Counted from the stretch's first letter, positions 34,755-44,026 are shown. The stretch: DNA of 64,000 nt from Mesorhizobium sp. Z1-4 (GCF_004000235.1 NZ_RCIO01000001.1:1178400-1242399); one strand, 5' to 3'. The notes: generated from the sequence alone by a model not told the origin. Made by a program: numbers and translations.

Positions 34755-36371
34755 ATGCCGCAGGCTGACGACGGGGTATTCGACTACATCATCTGCGGCG
34801 CCGGATCCGCGGGCTGTGTGCTTGCCAACAGGCTGTCGGCCGATCCCGGCAACCGGGTGCTGTTGCTTGAGGGTGGCGGCAGCGACAACTGGATATGGCT
34901 TCACATCCCCGCCGGCTATCTCTTCGCGATCGGCAACCCACGCTCCGACTGGATGTTCAAGACAGCCGCCGAGCCCGGGCTCAACGGCCGTTCGCTGCCT
35001 TACCCGCGCGGCAGGGTGCTGGGCGGCTGCTCGGCGATCAATGCGATGATCTACATGCGGGGTCAGGCGCGCGATTATGACGGCTGGCGGCAGCAGGGAC
35101 TCGCCGGCTGGGGCTGGGACGATGTTCTGCCCTATTTTCTGAAACACGAAGATCACGAAGCGCCGCCCAACGAATTCCACTCGTCCGGCGGTGAATGGCA
35201 CGTCGAGCATCCGCGTATCAAATGGGAGGTTCTGGAGCGCCTGCGCGATGCCGCCGAAGAGGCGGGTATCGAAAAGATCGACGACTTCAATTCAGGCGAC
35301 AACACTGGTTCGTCGCATTTTCAGGTGAACCAGAAGCGCGGCCGGCGCTGGTCGGCGGCGCGTGGTTTTCTGAAACCGGTGCTGTCGCGGCCCAACCTCA
35401 AGGTCGTCACCGGCGCGCTGGTCGACCGTGTTGAGCTGCGCGACGGCCGTGCGATCGCGGTTCGCTACCGGCTGGGCGGCGAGACACGCCTGGCCGAGGC
35501 CCGCGGCGAGATCCTGCTCTCGACCGGCGCAGTCGCCTCGCCGGCGATCCTCGAGCGCTCAGGCATCGGCGACCCCTCGCTGCTCAAGGCAAACGGCGTC
35601 GAGCCGCTGGTCGACCTGCCCGGTGTCGGCAACAACTTGCAGGACCATCTGCAGATTCGCCCGGTCTACAAGGTCAATGGCGTTCGTACGCTCAATACCG
35701 ATTACGCCAATCTGTTTCGGCGTTCGATGATGCTGGTCAATTATGCACTGCGCCGGCGCGGTCCGCTTGCCATGGCACCGTCGCAGATGGGCGCTTTCGT
35801 GCGTTCCTCGCCCGAATACGAGACCGCAAACCTGCAGTTTCACTTCCAGCCGCTCTCGCTCGACAACTGGGGCGAAGGCCTGCACCCGTTCGACGCAATC
35901 ACCGCCAGCGTATGCAATCTGCGGCCGACAAGCCGCGGTTCAATCCACCTTTCGGGACCTGACGCAGCGAGCGCACCGGACATCCGCCCCAACTATCTTG
36001 CCACAGACGTGGACAGGCAGGTCGCGGTGGATTCGCTCAAATGGACGCGCCGAATCGTTTCGCAGCCGGCGATGGCCGCGTTCAATCCGCAGGAGCACAG
36101 ACCCGGCGCTCACATCGTCTCGGACGAAGATTTGCTGGTCGCCGCCGGCGAACTCGGGACCACCATCTTCCATCCCGTCAGCACGGCACGCATGGGCCCG
36201 GACGGCGACCGCTTCGCTGTCACCGACGAGCGTCTGCGTGTGCGCGGCATTGGCGGGCTGCGCGTGATCGATGCCTCCATCATGCCAACCATCGTATCCG
36301 GCAACACCAGTTCACCGACCGTGATGATCGCGGAAAAAGGCGCCGCGATGATCCTCGAGGACGCCCGCTAA
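34755..36371 (+). CDS. GMC family oxidoreductase, choline-dehydrogenase-like
   Basis: A 538-residue flavoprotein that oxidises an alcohol. The N-terminal FAD fold is clear ([18 protein letters not shown], then LLLEGG), with GMC signature 1 around [15 protein letters not shown] and signature 2 around [19 protein letters not shown]. The catalytic His is in [13 protein letters not shown] and the C-terminus has [18 protein letters not shown], with the second active-site residue. It looks like the BetA/AlkJ group; the substrate could be choline or another alcohol, and the divergent betaine-type receptor gene makes choline attractive but unproven. ATG at 34755 has GGGGAGGAAGC upstream. Confidence 0.9.
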   Translation: MPQADDGVFDYIICGAGSAGCVLANRLSADPGNRVLLLEGGGSDNWIWLHIPAGYLFAIGNPRSDWMFKTAAEPGLNGRSLPYPRGRVLGGCSAINAMIYMRGQARDYDGWRQQGLAGWGWDDVLPYFLKHEDHEAPPNEFHSSGGEWHVEHPRIKWEVLERLRDAAEEAGIEKIDDFNSGDNTGSSHFQVNQKRGRRWSAARGFLKPVLSRPNLKVVTGALVDRVELRDGRAIAVRYRLGGETRLAEARGEILLSTGAVASPAILERSGIGDPSLLKANGVEPLVDLPGVGNNLQDHLQIRPVYKVNGVRTLNTDYANLFRRSMMLVNYALRRRGPLAMAPSQMGAFVRSSPEYETANLQFHFQPLSLDNWGEGLHPFDAITASVCNLRPTSRGSIHLSGPDAASAPDIRPNYLATDVDRQVAVDSLKWTRRIVSQPAMAAFNPQEHRPGAHIVSDEDLLVAAGELGTTIFHPVSTARMGPDGDRFAVTDERLRVRGIGGLRVIDASIMPTIVSGNTSSPTVMIAEKGAAMILEDAR

Positions 36372-36431
36372 CCATCCATTAACCAACCGCGAATACCTCC
36401 GGATCTACGAAAATTCGGGGCTCGGAAGCGT

Positions 36432-36671
36432 ATGGGTGACGTGCGTGTGCCGCTATATGAGCGGTCGGAACTGGTATGCAGCATTGCTGCCGTCCTGGGA
36501 AAAAAGAACGGCCGCCATGCCTCCCGGTACTGGCACGGGCTTGCTAAACGCCTGATGCGCTTGTCGATCGCGTTTGGTGCCAGCCGTGAGGCTGCCGAGG
36601 CCGAGGTGCACCGGCTGCTTCATACCGTGCTGCGGGAAATCGACAGGCGCGATCTGGCGCCCGGCACCTGA
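36432..36671 (+). CDS. Small cytoplasmic protein, possibly DUF6074-like
   Basis: A 79-residue protein rich in Arg and Ala and predicted to be mostly helical. The order GRHASRYWHGLAKRLMRL followed by GASREAAEAEVHRLLHTV recalls the small DUF6074 proteins of rhizobia, which share a RYW...R-L pattern, but the match is from memory and weak. ATG at 36432 follows GGAAGC. It lies alone between the GMC gene and the convergent MerR gene. Function unknown. Confidence 0.55.
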   Translation: MGDVRVPLYERSELVCSIAAVLGKKNGRHASRYWHGLAKRLMRLSIAFGASREAAEAEVHRLLHTVLREIDRRDLAPGT

Positions 36672-36705
36672 TAACGGTCATTGTGCCGCGGCCTCGCGGC
36701 TCCGA

Positions 36706-37107
36706 TCATTTCGAGATATTCCGACCGGCAACTTTCAGAAGCTTCCGGAAGCGCGGGCACTCCAGATGCGACGGTGCCGTGCATCTTGCCACATGTTCGA
36801 GCATGTCGCGCAACAGGGTGAGATCGCGAATGTCGTTATCTATTGCGGCAGCGCGCGCATGCAGCGTTTCACGCGGCAGGTCCTTGCCGCCTGATCCGGC
36901 GAACATCTCCGCGATCTCGCCGAGCGAAAAGCCGGCCTTCTTGCCAAGCGATATCAGGGTAATCTGAAGCAGCGCCTCAGGCCCGAACTGGCGCCGGAGC
37001 CCGTGCCGGCCAATCGAAGTGACCAGGCCAATCTCGTCGTAATACCGCAGCGTCGATGGCGGCACACCGGTGCGTTCGGAGATTTCGCCGATATCGAGAA
37101 TTTTCAT
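36706..37107 (-). CDS. MerR family transcriptional regulator
   Basis: A 133-residue dimeric regulator. The winged helix is MKILDIGEISERTGVPPSTLRYYDEIGLV followed by a wing with RRQFGPEALLQI; a coiled-coil helix (about 78-105) and a short effector tail with RCTAPSHLECPRF follow. The two tail cysteines could bind a metal or respond to redox state; this is a guess. It is divergent from the MFS exporter gene, with a MerR-type operator in the 67-base gap, so it very likely controls that exporter. ATG at 37107 is chosen for the conserved MerR N-terminus. Confidence 0.92.
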   Translation of the reverse strand: MKILDIGEISERTGVPPSTLRYYDEIGLVTSIGRHGLRRQFGPEALLQITLISLGKKAGFSLGEIAEMFAGSGGKDLPRETLHARAAAIDNDIRDLTLLRDMLEHVARCTAPSHLECPRFRKLLKVAGRNISK

Positions 37108-37109
37108 GC

Positions 37110-37140
37110 TTGACCTCAAGCTGACTTGAAGTGGCAGAGT
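37110..37140 (+). promoter_or_regulatory. MerR-type operator/promoter of the MFS exporter
   Basis: The 20-base inverted repeat ACCTCAAG-ctga-CTTGAAGT (37113-37132, 7 of 8 pairs) overlaps a -35 box TTGACC (37110-37115). CAGAGT (37135-37140) is a weak -10 candidate at a 19-base spacer. An over-long spacer spanned by the operator is the hallmark of MerR-activated promoters. Confidence 0.7.
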
Positions 37141-37174
37141 GCTGCCTCAAGGGTGTTTTTGCAAGGTCGGGATC

Positions 37175-38578
37175 ATGACCGAGACGGCTACCATCGAAAC
37201 CAGCGCGGCCAACAGGGCCGGGCTCGCGGCTCTGGCGCTGGCCATACTGCTCGCATCGGTCGGCGTCAGCATCGCTACCATCGCGCTGCCAGTGCTGGCG
37301 CTCGAATTCTCCGCGCCCATGCACCAGGTTCAGTGGGTCATACTGGCCTATCTGCTGGCGCTCACGGCCACGGTGGTGATCGGCGGCCGCATGGGCGACC
37401 TTTTCGGCAAGCGCACCGTCTTTCTCGCCGGGCTGGCGCTCTTTGCCGCCGCGTCGGCGCTGAGCACGCTGGCGCCCTCGCTTGGCGCTCTGATCGCGGC
37501 CCGTGCACTGCAAGGCATCGGCGGGGCGATACTCATGGCGTTGCCGATGGCGATCGCGCGCGAAACAGTCGGCCCACATCTGATGGGAACGGCAATGGGT
37601 GTGCTTGGCACAATGTCGGCCATCGGCACCGCGCTCGGGCCGTCGCTTGCCGGCTTTCTGATAGACTGGTCAGGCTGGCGGCTTGCCTTTGCGGTGCTGA
37701 CGTTTGCCGGACTTGCCGCACTCGCCTTCGCGGCATTCGCTGTTCCCGCAGACCGGAAATCGGAAACGGCCAGCCTTGCACATGTCGATATGCCGGGTGC
37801 GGCCGTGCTGGCACTCGTGCTGGTGGCGTTCTCGCTTGCCATGACTGGCGGAGAGGAGGGGTTTGCCACCGCACATCTGGCCATGCTCGTCCTGGCGCTG
37901 GCCGGCAGCGCCGTGTTTGTGCAGGTGGAACGCCGCACACCCGTACCGCTGGTGCAGCTGGCAGCTCTGCGCGACGCCGGCATGGCATGCGGGCTGGCGG
38001 TAAATCTGATCGTCGCAACCGTGATGATGGCCACGCTGGTTGTCGGTCCGTTTTTCCTGACGCTGGGTCTCGGTCTCGATGCGGTTCAGGCCGGACTTGT
38101 GCTCTCAGTAGGGCCGGCGGTTTCGGCCCTGTCAGGGATCCCGGCCGGGCGGATCACCGACCGGCTGGGCACTGCGCGTGTCGTCAGGATCGGACTTATG
38201 CAGACATTCGCCGGACTGGTCTGCCTTGCGGTGCTGCCGCATATCTTCGGCGTTGCCGGCTATGTGATGTCGCTGGTCCTGCTGACGCCGGGCTTCCAGC
38301 TGTTCCTTGCCGCCAACAACACCGAGCTCATGCTGACCGCGCGGCAGGACCAGCGCGGCATGATATCCGGCCTGCTCGGCCTCTCCCGTAATCTGGGTTT
38401 CATGACCGGCGCCTCCGTTATGACGGCCGTCTTTACGGCCGGTCTCGGCACGCGCCAGATCGTCGACGCGGGTGCGGATACGGTCGGAGACGCGTTTTCC
38501 ATAACGTTCCTTGCCGCGGCAGCGGTCATCGCCGGTGCCTTGATTGTGTTGGTTCTTTCAGACTGGCGCCGGGTTTAG
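37175..38578 (+). CDS. MFS transporter, DHA2-type multidrug exporter
   Basis: A 467-residue proton antiporter with about 14 predicted helices. Motif A between helices 2 and 3 is GGRMGDLFGKRTVF, and motif C is visible in helix 5 as GTMSAIGTALGPSLAGFLID, typical of drug:proton antiporters of the EmrB/QacA group. The exported compound is unknown. Start ATG at 37175; an upstream in-frame TTG at 37139 would lie in the operator. Expression is probably switched on by the divergent MerR regulator when its inducer, perhaps the exported drug, is present. Confidence 0.92.
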   Translation: MTETATIETSAANRAGLAALALAILLASVGVSIATIALPVLALEFSAPMHQVQWVILAYLLALTATVVIGGRMGDLFGKRTVFLAGLALFAAASALSTLAPSLGALIAARALQGIGGAILMALPMAIARETVGPHLMGTAMGVLGTMSAIGTALGPSLAGFLIDWSGWRLAFAVLTFAGLAALAFAAFAVPADRKSETASLAHVDMPGAAVLALVLVAFSLAMTGGEEGFATAHLAMLVLALAGSAVFVQVERRTPVPLVQLAALRDAGMACGLAVNLIVATVMMATLVVGPFFLTLGLGLDAVQAGLVLSVGPAVSALSGIPAGRITDRLGTARVVRIGLMQTFAGLVCLAVLPHIFGVAGYVMSLVLLTPGFQLFLAANNTELMLTARQDQRGMISGLLGLSRNLGFMTGASVMTAVFTAGLGTRQIVDAGADTVGDAFSITFLAAAAVIAGALIVLVLSDWRRV

Positions 38579-38706
38579 AAGCCGGGCCATCGCGGCGCGG
38601 CATCGGCTGAACTTGCGCTCGCATGATTGTGACAAAGCGGTCGCTCGACTTTTCCCGGCGGCCGGTGGCATGTCGTATCGTGGGAGGGCACAATCAGGAA
38701 AATATC

Positions 38707-39378
38707 ATGCGCGCTTTCATCATCGCTGCCATGTTGACCACTGCCATCCCCGCCTGGGCCCAAACCGCGCCTTCGGCGACCGAGGTCGCCGCCTATCAGG
38801 GCTTGCATCTTGCCGCCCATAACGGCGATGCGGCCGCGATCCGCGCACTCGCAGCAGCCGGCGCCGAACTCGATGCCCGCGACGCCTCGGGCCGGACTCC
38901 CGCACATGTCGCGGCCTTCGCTTCCAACGACGACGCCCTGCGTGCACTGGCCGAGGCCGGCGCGGACATGAACGCACTCGACAACCGCGCTTATGACGTG
39001 GTGACCATCGCGGCGGTTGCCGACGATCCCGAACTGATGTCGCTTGCGATCGCGCGCGGCAACAGGGCCGACCTGATCACCAGCCCCTATGACGGCACCG
39101 CCCTTATTGCGGCGGCCCATCTCGGCCATGCCGAAGTCGTTCGCCGGCTGATCGCCGCTGGAGCGCCGCTCGACCATGTCAACAATCTTGGCTGGACGGC
39201 GCTGATCGAGGCGGTGATCCTGGGCAATGGCGGACCCGATCATATCGACACGGTGAGGGCCCTGGTGGAAGCGGGCGCTGACGCCGCAATTGCCGACCGC
39301 GACGGCACCACCCCGCTGCAACACGCCCAGAGACGCGGCCATTCAGAGATCGCGGAGATTATCGAAGCCGGAGGCTGA
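38707..39378 (+). CDS. Exported ankyrin-repeat protein
   Basis: A 223-residue protein with a signal peptide (1-20, ending PAWAQT). The mature part is a stack of about six ankyrin repeats, with consensus-like LHLAAHNGDAAAIRALAAAG, GRTPAHVAAFASNDDALRALA, GTALIAAAHLGHAEVVRRLIA, GWTALIEAVILG and GTTPLQHAQRRGHSEIAEII. It is a periplasmic protein-binding scaffold with no enzymatic residues visible. ATG at 38707 follows AGGAAA. Such proteins are scattered in alphaproteobacteria; a partner is not apparent here. Confidence 0.88.
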   Translation: MRAFIIAAMLTTAIPAWAQTAPSATEVAAYQGLHLAAHNGDAAAIRALAAAGAELDARDASGRTPAHVAAFASNDDALRALAEAGADMNALDNRAYDVVTIAAVADDPELMSLAIARGNRADLITSPYDGTALIAAAHLGHAEVVRRLIAAGAPLDHVNNLGWTALIEAVILGNGGPDHIDTVRALVEAGADAAIADRDGTTPLQHAQRRGHSEIAEIIEAGG

Positions 39379-39476
39379 GGAGCCGGGCCTGCGAATCGCA
39401 AGTCCGAACGGGTGTCGGCCGATCAGGCTACCCTGTCAAAGCCGTGAGCGCAGCGAACTGGTGTGAGATCGAATAA

Positions 39477-39566
39477 TGGCGGTGAGAGAGGGATTCGAAC
39501 CCTCGATACGGTTTCCCGTATACACGCGTTCCAGGCGTGCGCCTTCAACCACTCGGCCACCTCACC
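39477..39566 (-). tRNA. tRNA-Ser (anticodon GGA)
   Basis: Class II tRNA with a long variable arm. On the minus strand it begins GGTGAGGTGGCCGAGTGG; the anticodon stem-loop is CACGC-CTGGAAC-GCGTG, giving GGA; the variable arm is TACGG-GAAA-CCGTA; the T-arm is GAGGG-TTCGAAT-CCCTC; the acceptor closes with CTCACC and an encoded GCCA. It reads UCC and UCU codons. Confidence 0.96.
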
Positions 39567-39819
39567 ATGCGCGTTCCCGGGTTGGCCGGGTGGCGCGGTG
39601 GCTCATCTAGTCGAATTGGCGGCGAATGCCAAGCCCGCCCGCGCCTTCCGCGGTGAAGAGATGCCGGGCAGCGCGTACCGCGCCATGGCGGCAACCGCGC
39701 CCACAATTCAGTGCGGCGATTGCGCAAATGCGCCGACCGCCCTATCTCTTTGCCGGAATTTGTAGATTTGAGGCCGCCGGCGGCGTGAAGAATGCTCCGG
39801 CAGCCGCCACGGCAAGGGT

Positions 39820-40143
39820 ATGATCCGCTTCTTCTTCCGCCTAATGGCGACGATTTCACTCGCAGTCGCAGTCATCATGGCTGTGCTCGATGCAACGCGT
39901 TCTATCGCGGCCGACCAGATCGTCGTGACCGCGCTGTCGGCGAGCTGGCAATCCGTATCACCCGGCAGCTACGCGGCATCTGAGGCGGCGGTCAGCGAGG
40001 TTCTGGCACCTTATGCCTGGGATCCGGTCATCATGACATTGCTGTCGGCACCCGGTTTTGCCGTTTTCCTTGTCCTGGCGCTGCTGCTTTACATGATCGG
40101 CCGCCGGCCGGAGCGCCGCACCGGCCGTTTCGCCCCGATCTGA
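39820..40143 (+). CDS. Small membrane protein of unknown function
   Basis: A 107-residue protein with one hydrophobic segment at the N-terminus (about 5-24) and one near the C-terminus (about 70-92), separated by a soluble stretch with [19 protein letters not shown]. The last part is basic ([10 protein letters not shown]) and probably cytoplasmic. ATG at 39820 follows AAGGG. It stops 13 bases before msrA and may be co-transcribed with it. About 250 bases between tRNA-Ser and this gene show nothing recognisable. Confidence 0.7.
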   Translation: MIRFFFRLMATISLAVAVIMAVLDATRSIAADQIVVTALSASWQSVSPGSYAASEAAVSEVLAPYAWDPVIMTLLSAPGFAVFLVLALLLYMIGRRPERRTGRFAPI

Positions 40144-40156
40144 GCGCGAGGGAAAT

Positions 40157-40819
40157 GTGTTCTTTCTCGCAGACCTTCTGAACAAAAAGACCAATCTGCC
40201 GGCGAAGGCCGATGCGCTGCGCGGCAGGGCCGAGCCCATTCCGACCGCCGCCAGCCACTTCATCTCCGGCCGGTCCCTGAGCGGTCCCCATCCGAAAGGG
40301 CTGGAGACGATTCAGTTCGGCATGGGGTGTTTCTGGGGCGCGGAACGCCTGTTCTGGCAGACCGAAGGCGTCTGGGTGACGGCCGTCGGGTATGCGGGCG
40401 GTTTCACGCCAAACCCGACCTATCAGGAAACCTGCACCGGGCTCACCGGCCATGCCGAGGTGGTTCTGGTCGTCTACGATCCAGGGCTCGTAACCTTCTC
40501 GGAGCTGCTTTCGGTTTTCTGGGAAAACCACAATCCCACGCAGGGCATGCGCCAGGGCAACGATATCGGGACCACCTACCGGTCGGCGATCTACACATCG
40601 TCTGCCGCGCAATATGAAGCTGCAATAGCTTCGCGCGACGCCTACCAGGCTACGCTGGGCCGCGCCGGCCACGGCGGCCACATCACCACGGAGATCATGC
40701 CGGCCGAGGGGTTCTATTTCGCCGAGGCCGAGCATCAGCAATATCTGGCGAAGAATCCCCATGGCTATTGCGGATTGCAGGGAACCGGTGTCTCCTGTCC
40801 GCTTCCGGCGACCGCCTGA
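40157..40819 (+). CDS. msrA: Peptide-methionine (S)-S-oxide reductase
   Basis: A 220-residue enzyme that repairs oxidised methionine. The active-site motif GCFWG has its catalytic cysteine at residue 58. The C-terminal [23 protein letters not shown] holds the two resolving cysteines, as in E. coli-type MsrA. It is a cytoplasmic thioredoxin-dependent enzyme. Start is GTG at 40157, with GCGAGGG upstream; the ATG two bases earlier is in another frame. The unit appears to begin at the small membrane protein gene before it. Confidence 0.95.
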   Translation: MFFLADLLNKKTNLPAKADALRGRAEPIPTAASHFISGRSLSGPHPKGLETIQFGMGCFWGAERLFWQTEGVWVTAVGYAGGFTPNPTYQETCTGLTGHAEVVLVVYDPGLVTFSELLSVFWENHNPTQGMRQGNDIGTTYRSAIYTSSAAQYEAAIASRDAYQATLGRAGHGGHITTEIMPAEGFYFAEAEHQQYLAKNPHGYCGLQGTGVSCPLPATA

Positions 40820-40991
40820 CCGGCCGGAAACCATATTTGTCCGGAAGGTCAAAATTCCGCGTGATATTTGCTCAGCCACATGCAAAACTGGGCCGAAGCG
40901 GATGTTATCTTCCGCCAAAAAGATGTGCCGTCGCCGCTCCGGTGACGGACACAAAAGTAACAATGAGTGCAACCGACAGGGTGTGGATCAC

Positions 40992-41981
40992 ATGAAGAGA
41001 TTAGTTCTTGGCCTTCTGGCTGCCGCCGCGATGTCCGTCACGGCCTATGCGGAGGAAATCGCTCCTGCGCTGCTGTTCGATCTTGGCGGCAAGTTCGACA
41101 AGTCCTTCAACGAAGCGTCATACAACGGCGCCCAGAAGTTCTCCGACGAAACCGGCATCGAATATGTCGAGTTCGAGATTTCCAACGACGCACAGCGCGA
41201 GCAGGCATTGCTGCGCTTCGCCGAGGATGGCCGCAATCCGATCGTGATGGCCGGCTTCTCCTGGGCCGCGGCGCTGGAAAAGGTGGCCGCCCAGTTCCCG
41301 GACACCAGCTTCGCCATCATCGACATGGTCGTGGACCTGCCGAATGTTCGCTCGGTCGTCTACAACGAGCATGAGGGCTCCTACCTCGTCGGCGTTCTCG
41401 CGGCGATGGCGTCGGACTCCAAGAAGGTCGGCTTCGTCGGCGGTATGGACATTCCGCTGATCCGCAAATTCGCTTGCGGTTATGTCGGCGGCGCCAAGGC
41501 TGCCGGTGCAACCGACGTCATCCAGAACTACACCGGCGACACGCCGGCCGCGTGGAACGACCCAACCAAGGGCGGCGAGATCACCAAGTCGCAGATGTCC
41601 CAGGGCGCCGACGTTGTGTACGCGGCCGCCGGCGGCACCGGCGTGGGCGTGCTCCAGGCTGCCGCGGATGCCGGCAATCTCGGCATCGGCGTCGACTCCA
41701 ACCAGAACTACCTGCATCCGGGCAAGGTTCTGACCTCGATGATGAAGCGCGTGGATGTCGCTGTCTACAACGCCTTCATGGACGCCAAGAACGGCGACTT
41801 CTCCACCGGCTTCAACGTGCTCGGCCTGGCAGAGGACGGCGTGGGTTATGCGCTGGACGACAACAACGCATCGCTGATCACCGACGACATGAAAGCCGCG
41901 GTCGAGAAGGCCAAGGCCGACATCATTGCCGGCACGGTCACGGTCCACGACTACATGTCCGACAACAACTGCCCCTACTGA
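40992..41981 (+). CDS. BMP family nucleoside-binding protein of an ABC importer
   Basis: A 329-residue periplasmic receptor (BMP/PnrA family) with a signal peptide (1-20, ending TAYAEE). The mature protein opens PALLFDLGGKFDKSFNEASYNG, diagnostic of the family, and contains VVYNEHEGSYLVGVLAA and GIGVDSNQNYL, with the residues that contact the nucleoside base and ribose. The matching ATPase and permease genes begin 2.2 kb downstream, after an MFS gene and two genes on the other strand. It is its own transcription unit, ended by a strong terminator at 42002-42032. No riboswitch is visible in its 170-base leader. Confidence 0.92.
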   Translation: MKRLVLGLLAAAAMSVTAYAEEIAPALLFDLGGKFDKSFNEASYNGAQKFSDETGIEYVEFEISNDAQREQALLRFAEDGRNPIVMAGFSWAAALEKVAAQFPDTSFAIIDMVVDLPNVRSVVYNEHEGSYLVGVLAAMASDSKKVGFVGGMDIPLIRKFACGYVGGAKAAGATDVIQNYTGDTPAAWNDPTKGGEITKSQMSQGADVVYAAAGGTGVGVLQAAADAGNLGIGVDSNQNYLHPGKVLTSMMKRVDVAVYNAFMDAKNGDFSTGFNVLGLAEDGVGYALDDNNASLITDDMKAAVEKAKADIIAGTVTVHDYMSDNNCPY

Positions 41982-42001
41982 TCGGGCAGCATGGGTTGCA
42001 G

Positions 42002-42032
42002 AAGGCCGCCGGGTATGCCCGGCGGCCTTTTT
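42002..42032 (+). terminator. Intrinsic terminator after the BMP-family receptor gene
   Basis: A perfect 12-bp stem AAGGCCGCCGGG / CCCGGCGGCCTT with loop TATG is followed by a U-tract (TTTTT at 42028-42032). It begins 21 bases after the stop codon. Confidence 0.92.
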
Positions 42033-42182
42033 CGTTGGCGCAGCCGATCATGCCCGTTGGCAATTGGCAGGCACGGCCGGGCTTGAGCTACGATTGCCAG
42101 TGATTCTGGCGCGTCCCTGAATACGGGGCTGACGTACCTACCGGCCGCTCCAGGCCGACCCCACGGAAATGGAAATGCGGAC

Positions 42183-43364
42183 ATGATCGACACACGAAGG
42201 CGTCTCGCCGCCATTTCCATGCTTTTGGTCGCCGGTATTCTGGCCGGCACGCAGCTGGGCAAGATCGCGCCGCTGATCGGCTGGTATCGCGACGATGCCG
42301 GAATGTCTCTGGTCGCCATCGGCTGGCTGACCGCGCTGCTGGGGCTGTTCGTGGCGCTGGCCTCGCTGCCGGCAGCATTCGCCATCAGCCGCGCCGGCCT
42401 CTACCGCTCCTTCATCTTTTCGACGGTTCTGCTTTTCATCGGCGGCATCGGCATCGCCACCTTCGAAAGCCAGACGGCCGTGCTCGCGGCGCGGCTTGTC
42501 GAAGCGCTCGGCTATTTGCCGCTGGTGATCGCGGTACCGGCACTGGTCAGCGCCCTGGCCCCGGCCGAATTCAAGGCACCGGCTCTGGCGATCTGGGGCG
42601 GTTTCGTGCCGATTGGCTTCGCGATCGCCGACTTTCTTGCCTCCGCTATGGTACCCGTCTTCGGCGAACGTGCATTTCTGGCAACCGTGGTGGCCGGTTT
42701 CGGCGCCGCCAGCCTGCTGGCGGGGTGGCTCGCCTACGGTCTCGAAGCGGTGGACGAACCGCCGAAACCGCAAGGGTTGCCGCCGATACGCGCCTCGGCA
42801 TCGACCGACGTGCTCCTCGTCGCCGCCGCCTTCGGCGTCTATGTCACCCTGTCGATCGCGTTCTTTGCCTTTCTACCGGAGTTCATCCAGTCAGGCCGGT
42901 CCGACCTGGCAATAGCCGCCGGTGTCATTGCGCTTGTCGTGCCCGTCGGAAACATCTTCACCGGCTATGTGATGAAGGGTCGCCGCGCCCGCTTTGCCAT
43001 GCTGCTGTGCATAGCCGGTTTTCTGGGCACCGCCGTCTCCGCCCTGCCAATGTTCTCGCCAAGCGGCGTCGTAGCCTCCACCGCGGCAGCTGTGGTTTAT
43101 GCGATCGCAAGCGGCGTAATCGCATCGGCGCTGTTCGCCAGCGTGCCCTTCATCGTGCCTGCCGGCGGGTCGGCCTCGGTGGCAATCGGGATCATTGCAC
43201 AGGCGGGCGGCATCACGACCGTGGTGGCGCCTCCGGTTGCCGGGTATGTGATCGAGCGTTTCGGCTTCCCGGGGCTTGGATGGTTTCTGGCGCTGTCGTC
43301 GCTGCTCGGGCCCGTGCTTCTGGCACCGCTGTTGCGACGAAGGCGCGCCGGCCTGGTCGACTGA
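42183..43364 (+). CDS. MFS transporter of unknown substrate
   Basis: A 393-residue, 12-helix permease. N-terminal ISMLLVAGILAGTQLGKIAPLIGW and the loop after helix 2 (AISRAGLYRSF) fit the MFS fold, but motif A is weak, as in the cyanate/nucleobase-like CynX group. No antiporter motif C is evident, so import is more likely than drug export. It lies between the BMP-type receptor gene and the rest of the nucleoside ABC locus, which hints at transport of a nucleobase, but this is only a guess. ATG at 42183. Confidence 0.82.
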   Translation: MIDTRRRLAAISMLLVAGILAGTQLGKIAPLIGWYRDDAGMSLVAIGWLTALLGLFVALASLPAAFAISRAGLYRSFIFSTVLLFIGGIGIATFESQTAVLAARLVEALGYLPLVIAVPALVSALAPAEFKAPALAIWGGFVPIGFAIADFLASAMVPVFGERAFLATVVAGFGAASLLAGWLAYGLEAVDEPPKPQGLPPIRASASTDVLLVAAAFGVYVTLSIAFFAFLPEFIQSGRSDLAIAAGVIALVVPVGNIFTGYVMKGRRARFAMLLCIAGFLGTAVSALPMFSPSGVVASTAAAVVYAIASGVIASALFASVPFIVPAGGSASVAIGIIAQAGGITTVVAPPVAGYVIERFGFPGLGWFLALSSLLGPVLLAPLLRRRRAGLVD

Positions 43365-43370
43365 CGCCGG

Positions 43371-43583
43371 CTAGTAGTGCGGCGGCTTGGTCACCGGCGT
43401 TTCCGGCAGGGTCTGCTCTTCCAGCGCCAGGAACCGCTCCGTCAGCGCATCCAGCTTCTTGCGCATCTTCTCGGTCGTTGCCCAGTGTTCGCCGAGCTGT
43501 TCGGAAAGCTCTGCGATCGTGCGCTCCTGCTCCGCAACCAGCATTTCAAGCCGGGTGATGCGTTCGTCCGTGTCGTCCGTCAT
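43371..43583 (-). CDS. slyX: SlyX family protein
   Basis: A 70-residue cytoplasmic protein that is one long coiled coil (ITRLEMLVAEQERTIAELSE) with the characteristic C-terminal PETPVTKPPHY. Family role is not established beyond a genetic link to phage lysis in E. coli. Its ATG overlaps the stop of the thioesterase gene by four bases (ATGA), so the two are co-translated. It converges on the MFS gene with 6 bases between. Confidence 0.9.
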   Translation of the reverse strand: MTDDTDERITRLEMLVAEQERTIAELSEQLGEHWATTEKMRKKLDALTERFLALEEQTLPETPVTKPPHY

Positions 43584-44026
43584 CTTACCAGCGGCTCCAG
43601 CGCGGCGCGCAGATCCGCGTTGAGCGGTTTTGGCCGGCGCGTCTGCCTATCCACATATACATGCACGAAAAATCCTTCCGCCGCTGCGCTGTCCTCGTCG
43701 TTGCGAAACAGGCCGACTTCATAACGCACCGATGAGCCGCCGAGCCGGCCGACACGGATTCCCGCATTCACCTTGTCCGGAAAGGCGAGTTCGGCATGGT
43801 AGCGGCAGCCGGTTTCCACCACGAGACCGATCTGCCCGCCAGCGTGGATGTCGAGCACACCCTGTTCGATCAGCCAGCCATTCACAGCGGTATCGAACAG
43901 TGAATAATGAACGACATTGTTCATGTGCCCGTAGAGGTCATTGTCCATCCAGCGTGTGGTGATCGGCCGGAAAGCAACGTATTCGCTGCGTGTCGACGGC
44001 GGGTTGCGGCTTTGATTGTTGCTCAC
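43580..44026 (-). CDS. Acyl-CoA thioesterase, 4-hydroxybenzoyl-CoA thioesterase-like
   Basis: A hot-dog-fold thioesterase of about 148 residues. The active-site helix is RWMDNDLYGHMNNVVHYSL, with the catalytic Asp and the HMNN element typical of the YbgC/4HBT group; later ETGCRYHAELAFPDKV fits the fold. It hydrolyses an acyl-CoA of unknown chain. I take the GTG at 44026 (giving MSNNQSRN), but an in-frame TTG at 44071 would add 15 residues; neither has a good ribosome site. It is divergent from the nucleoside ABC operon. Confidence 0.85.
   Translation of the reverse strand: MSNNQSRNPPSTRSEYVAFRPITTRWMDNDLYGHMNNVVHYSLFDTAVNGWLIEQGVLDIHAGGQIGLVVETGCRYHAELAFPDKVNAGIRVGRLGGSSVRYEVGLFRNDEDSAAAEGFFVHVYVDRQTRRPKPLNADLRAALEPLVR

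Noticed and set aside
36682-36703. A GCCGCG/CGCGGC hairpin between the small helical protein gene and the MerR gene, as a shared terminator.
   Set aside because: The 6-bp stem has no U-tract on either strand.
39567-39819. A small gene or RNA in the gap after tRNA-Ser.
   Set aside because: Short frames lack ribosome sites and no stable folded element stands out.
40820-40991. A riboswitch in the leader of the nucleoside-binding protein gene.
   Set aside because: I looked for a purine-type three-way junction and other known aptamer cores and found none.
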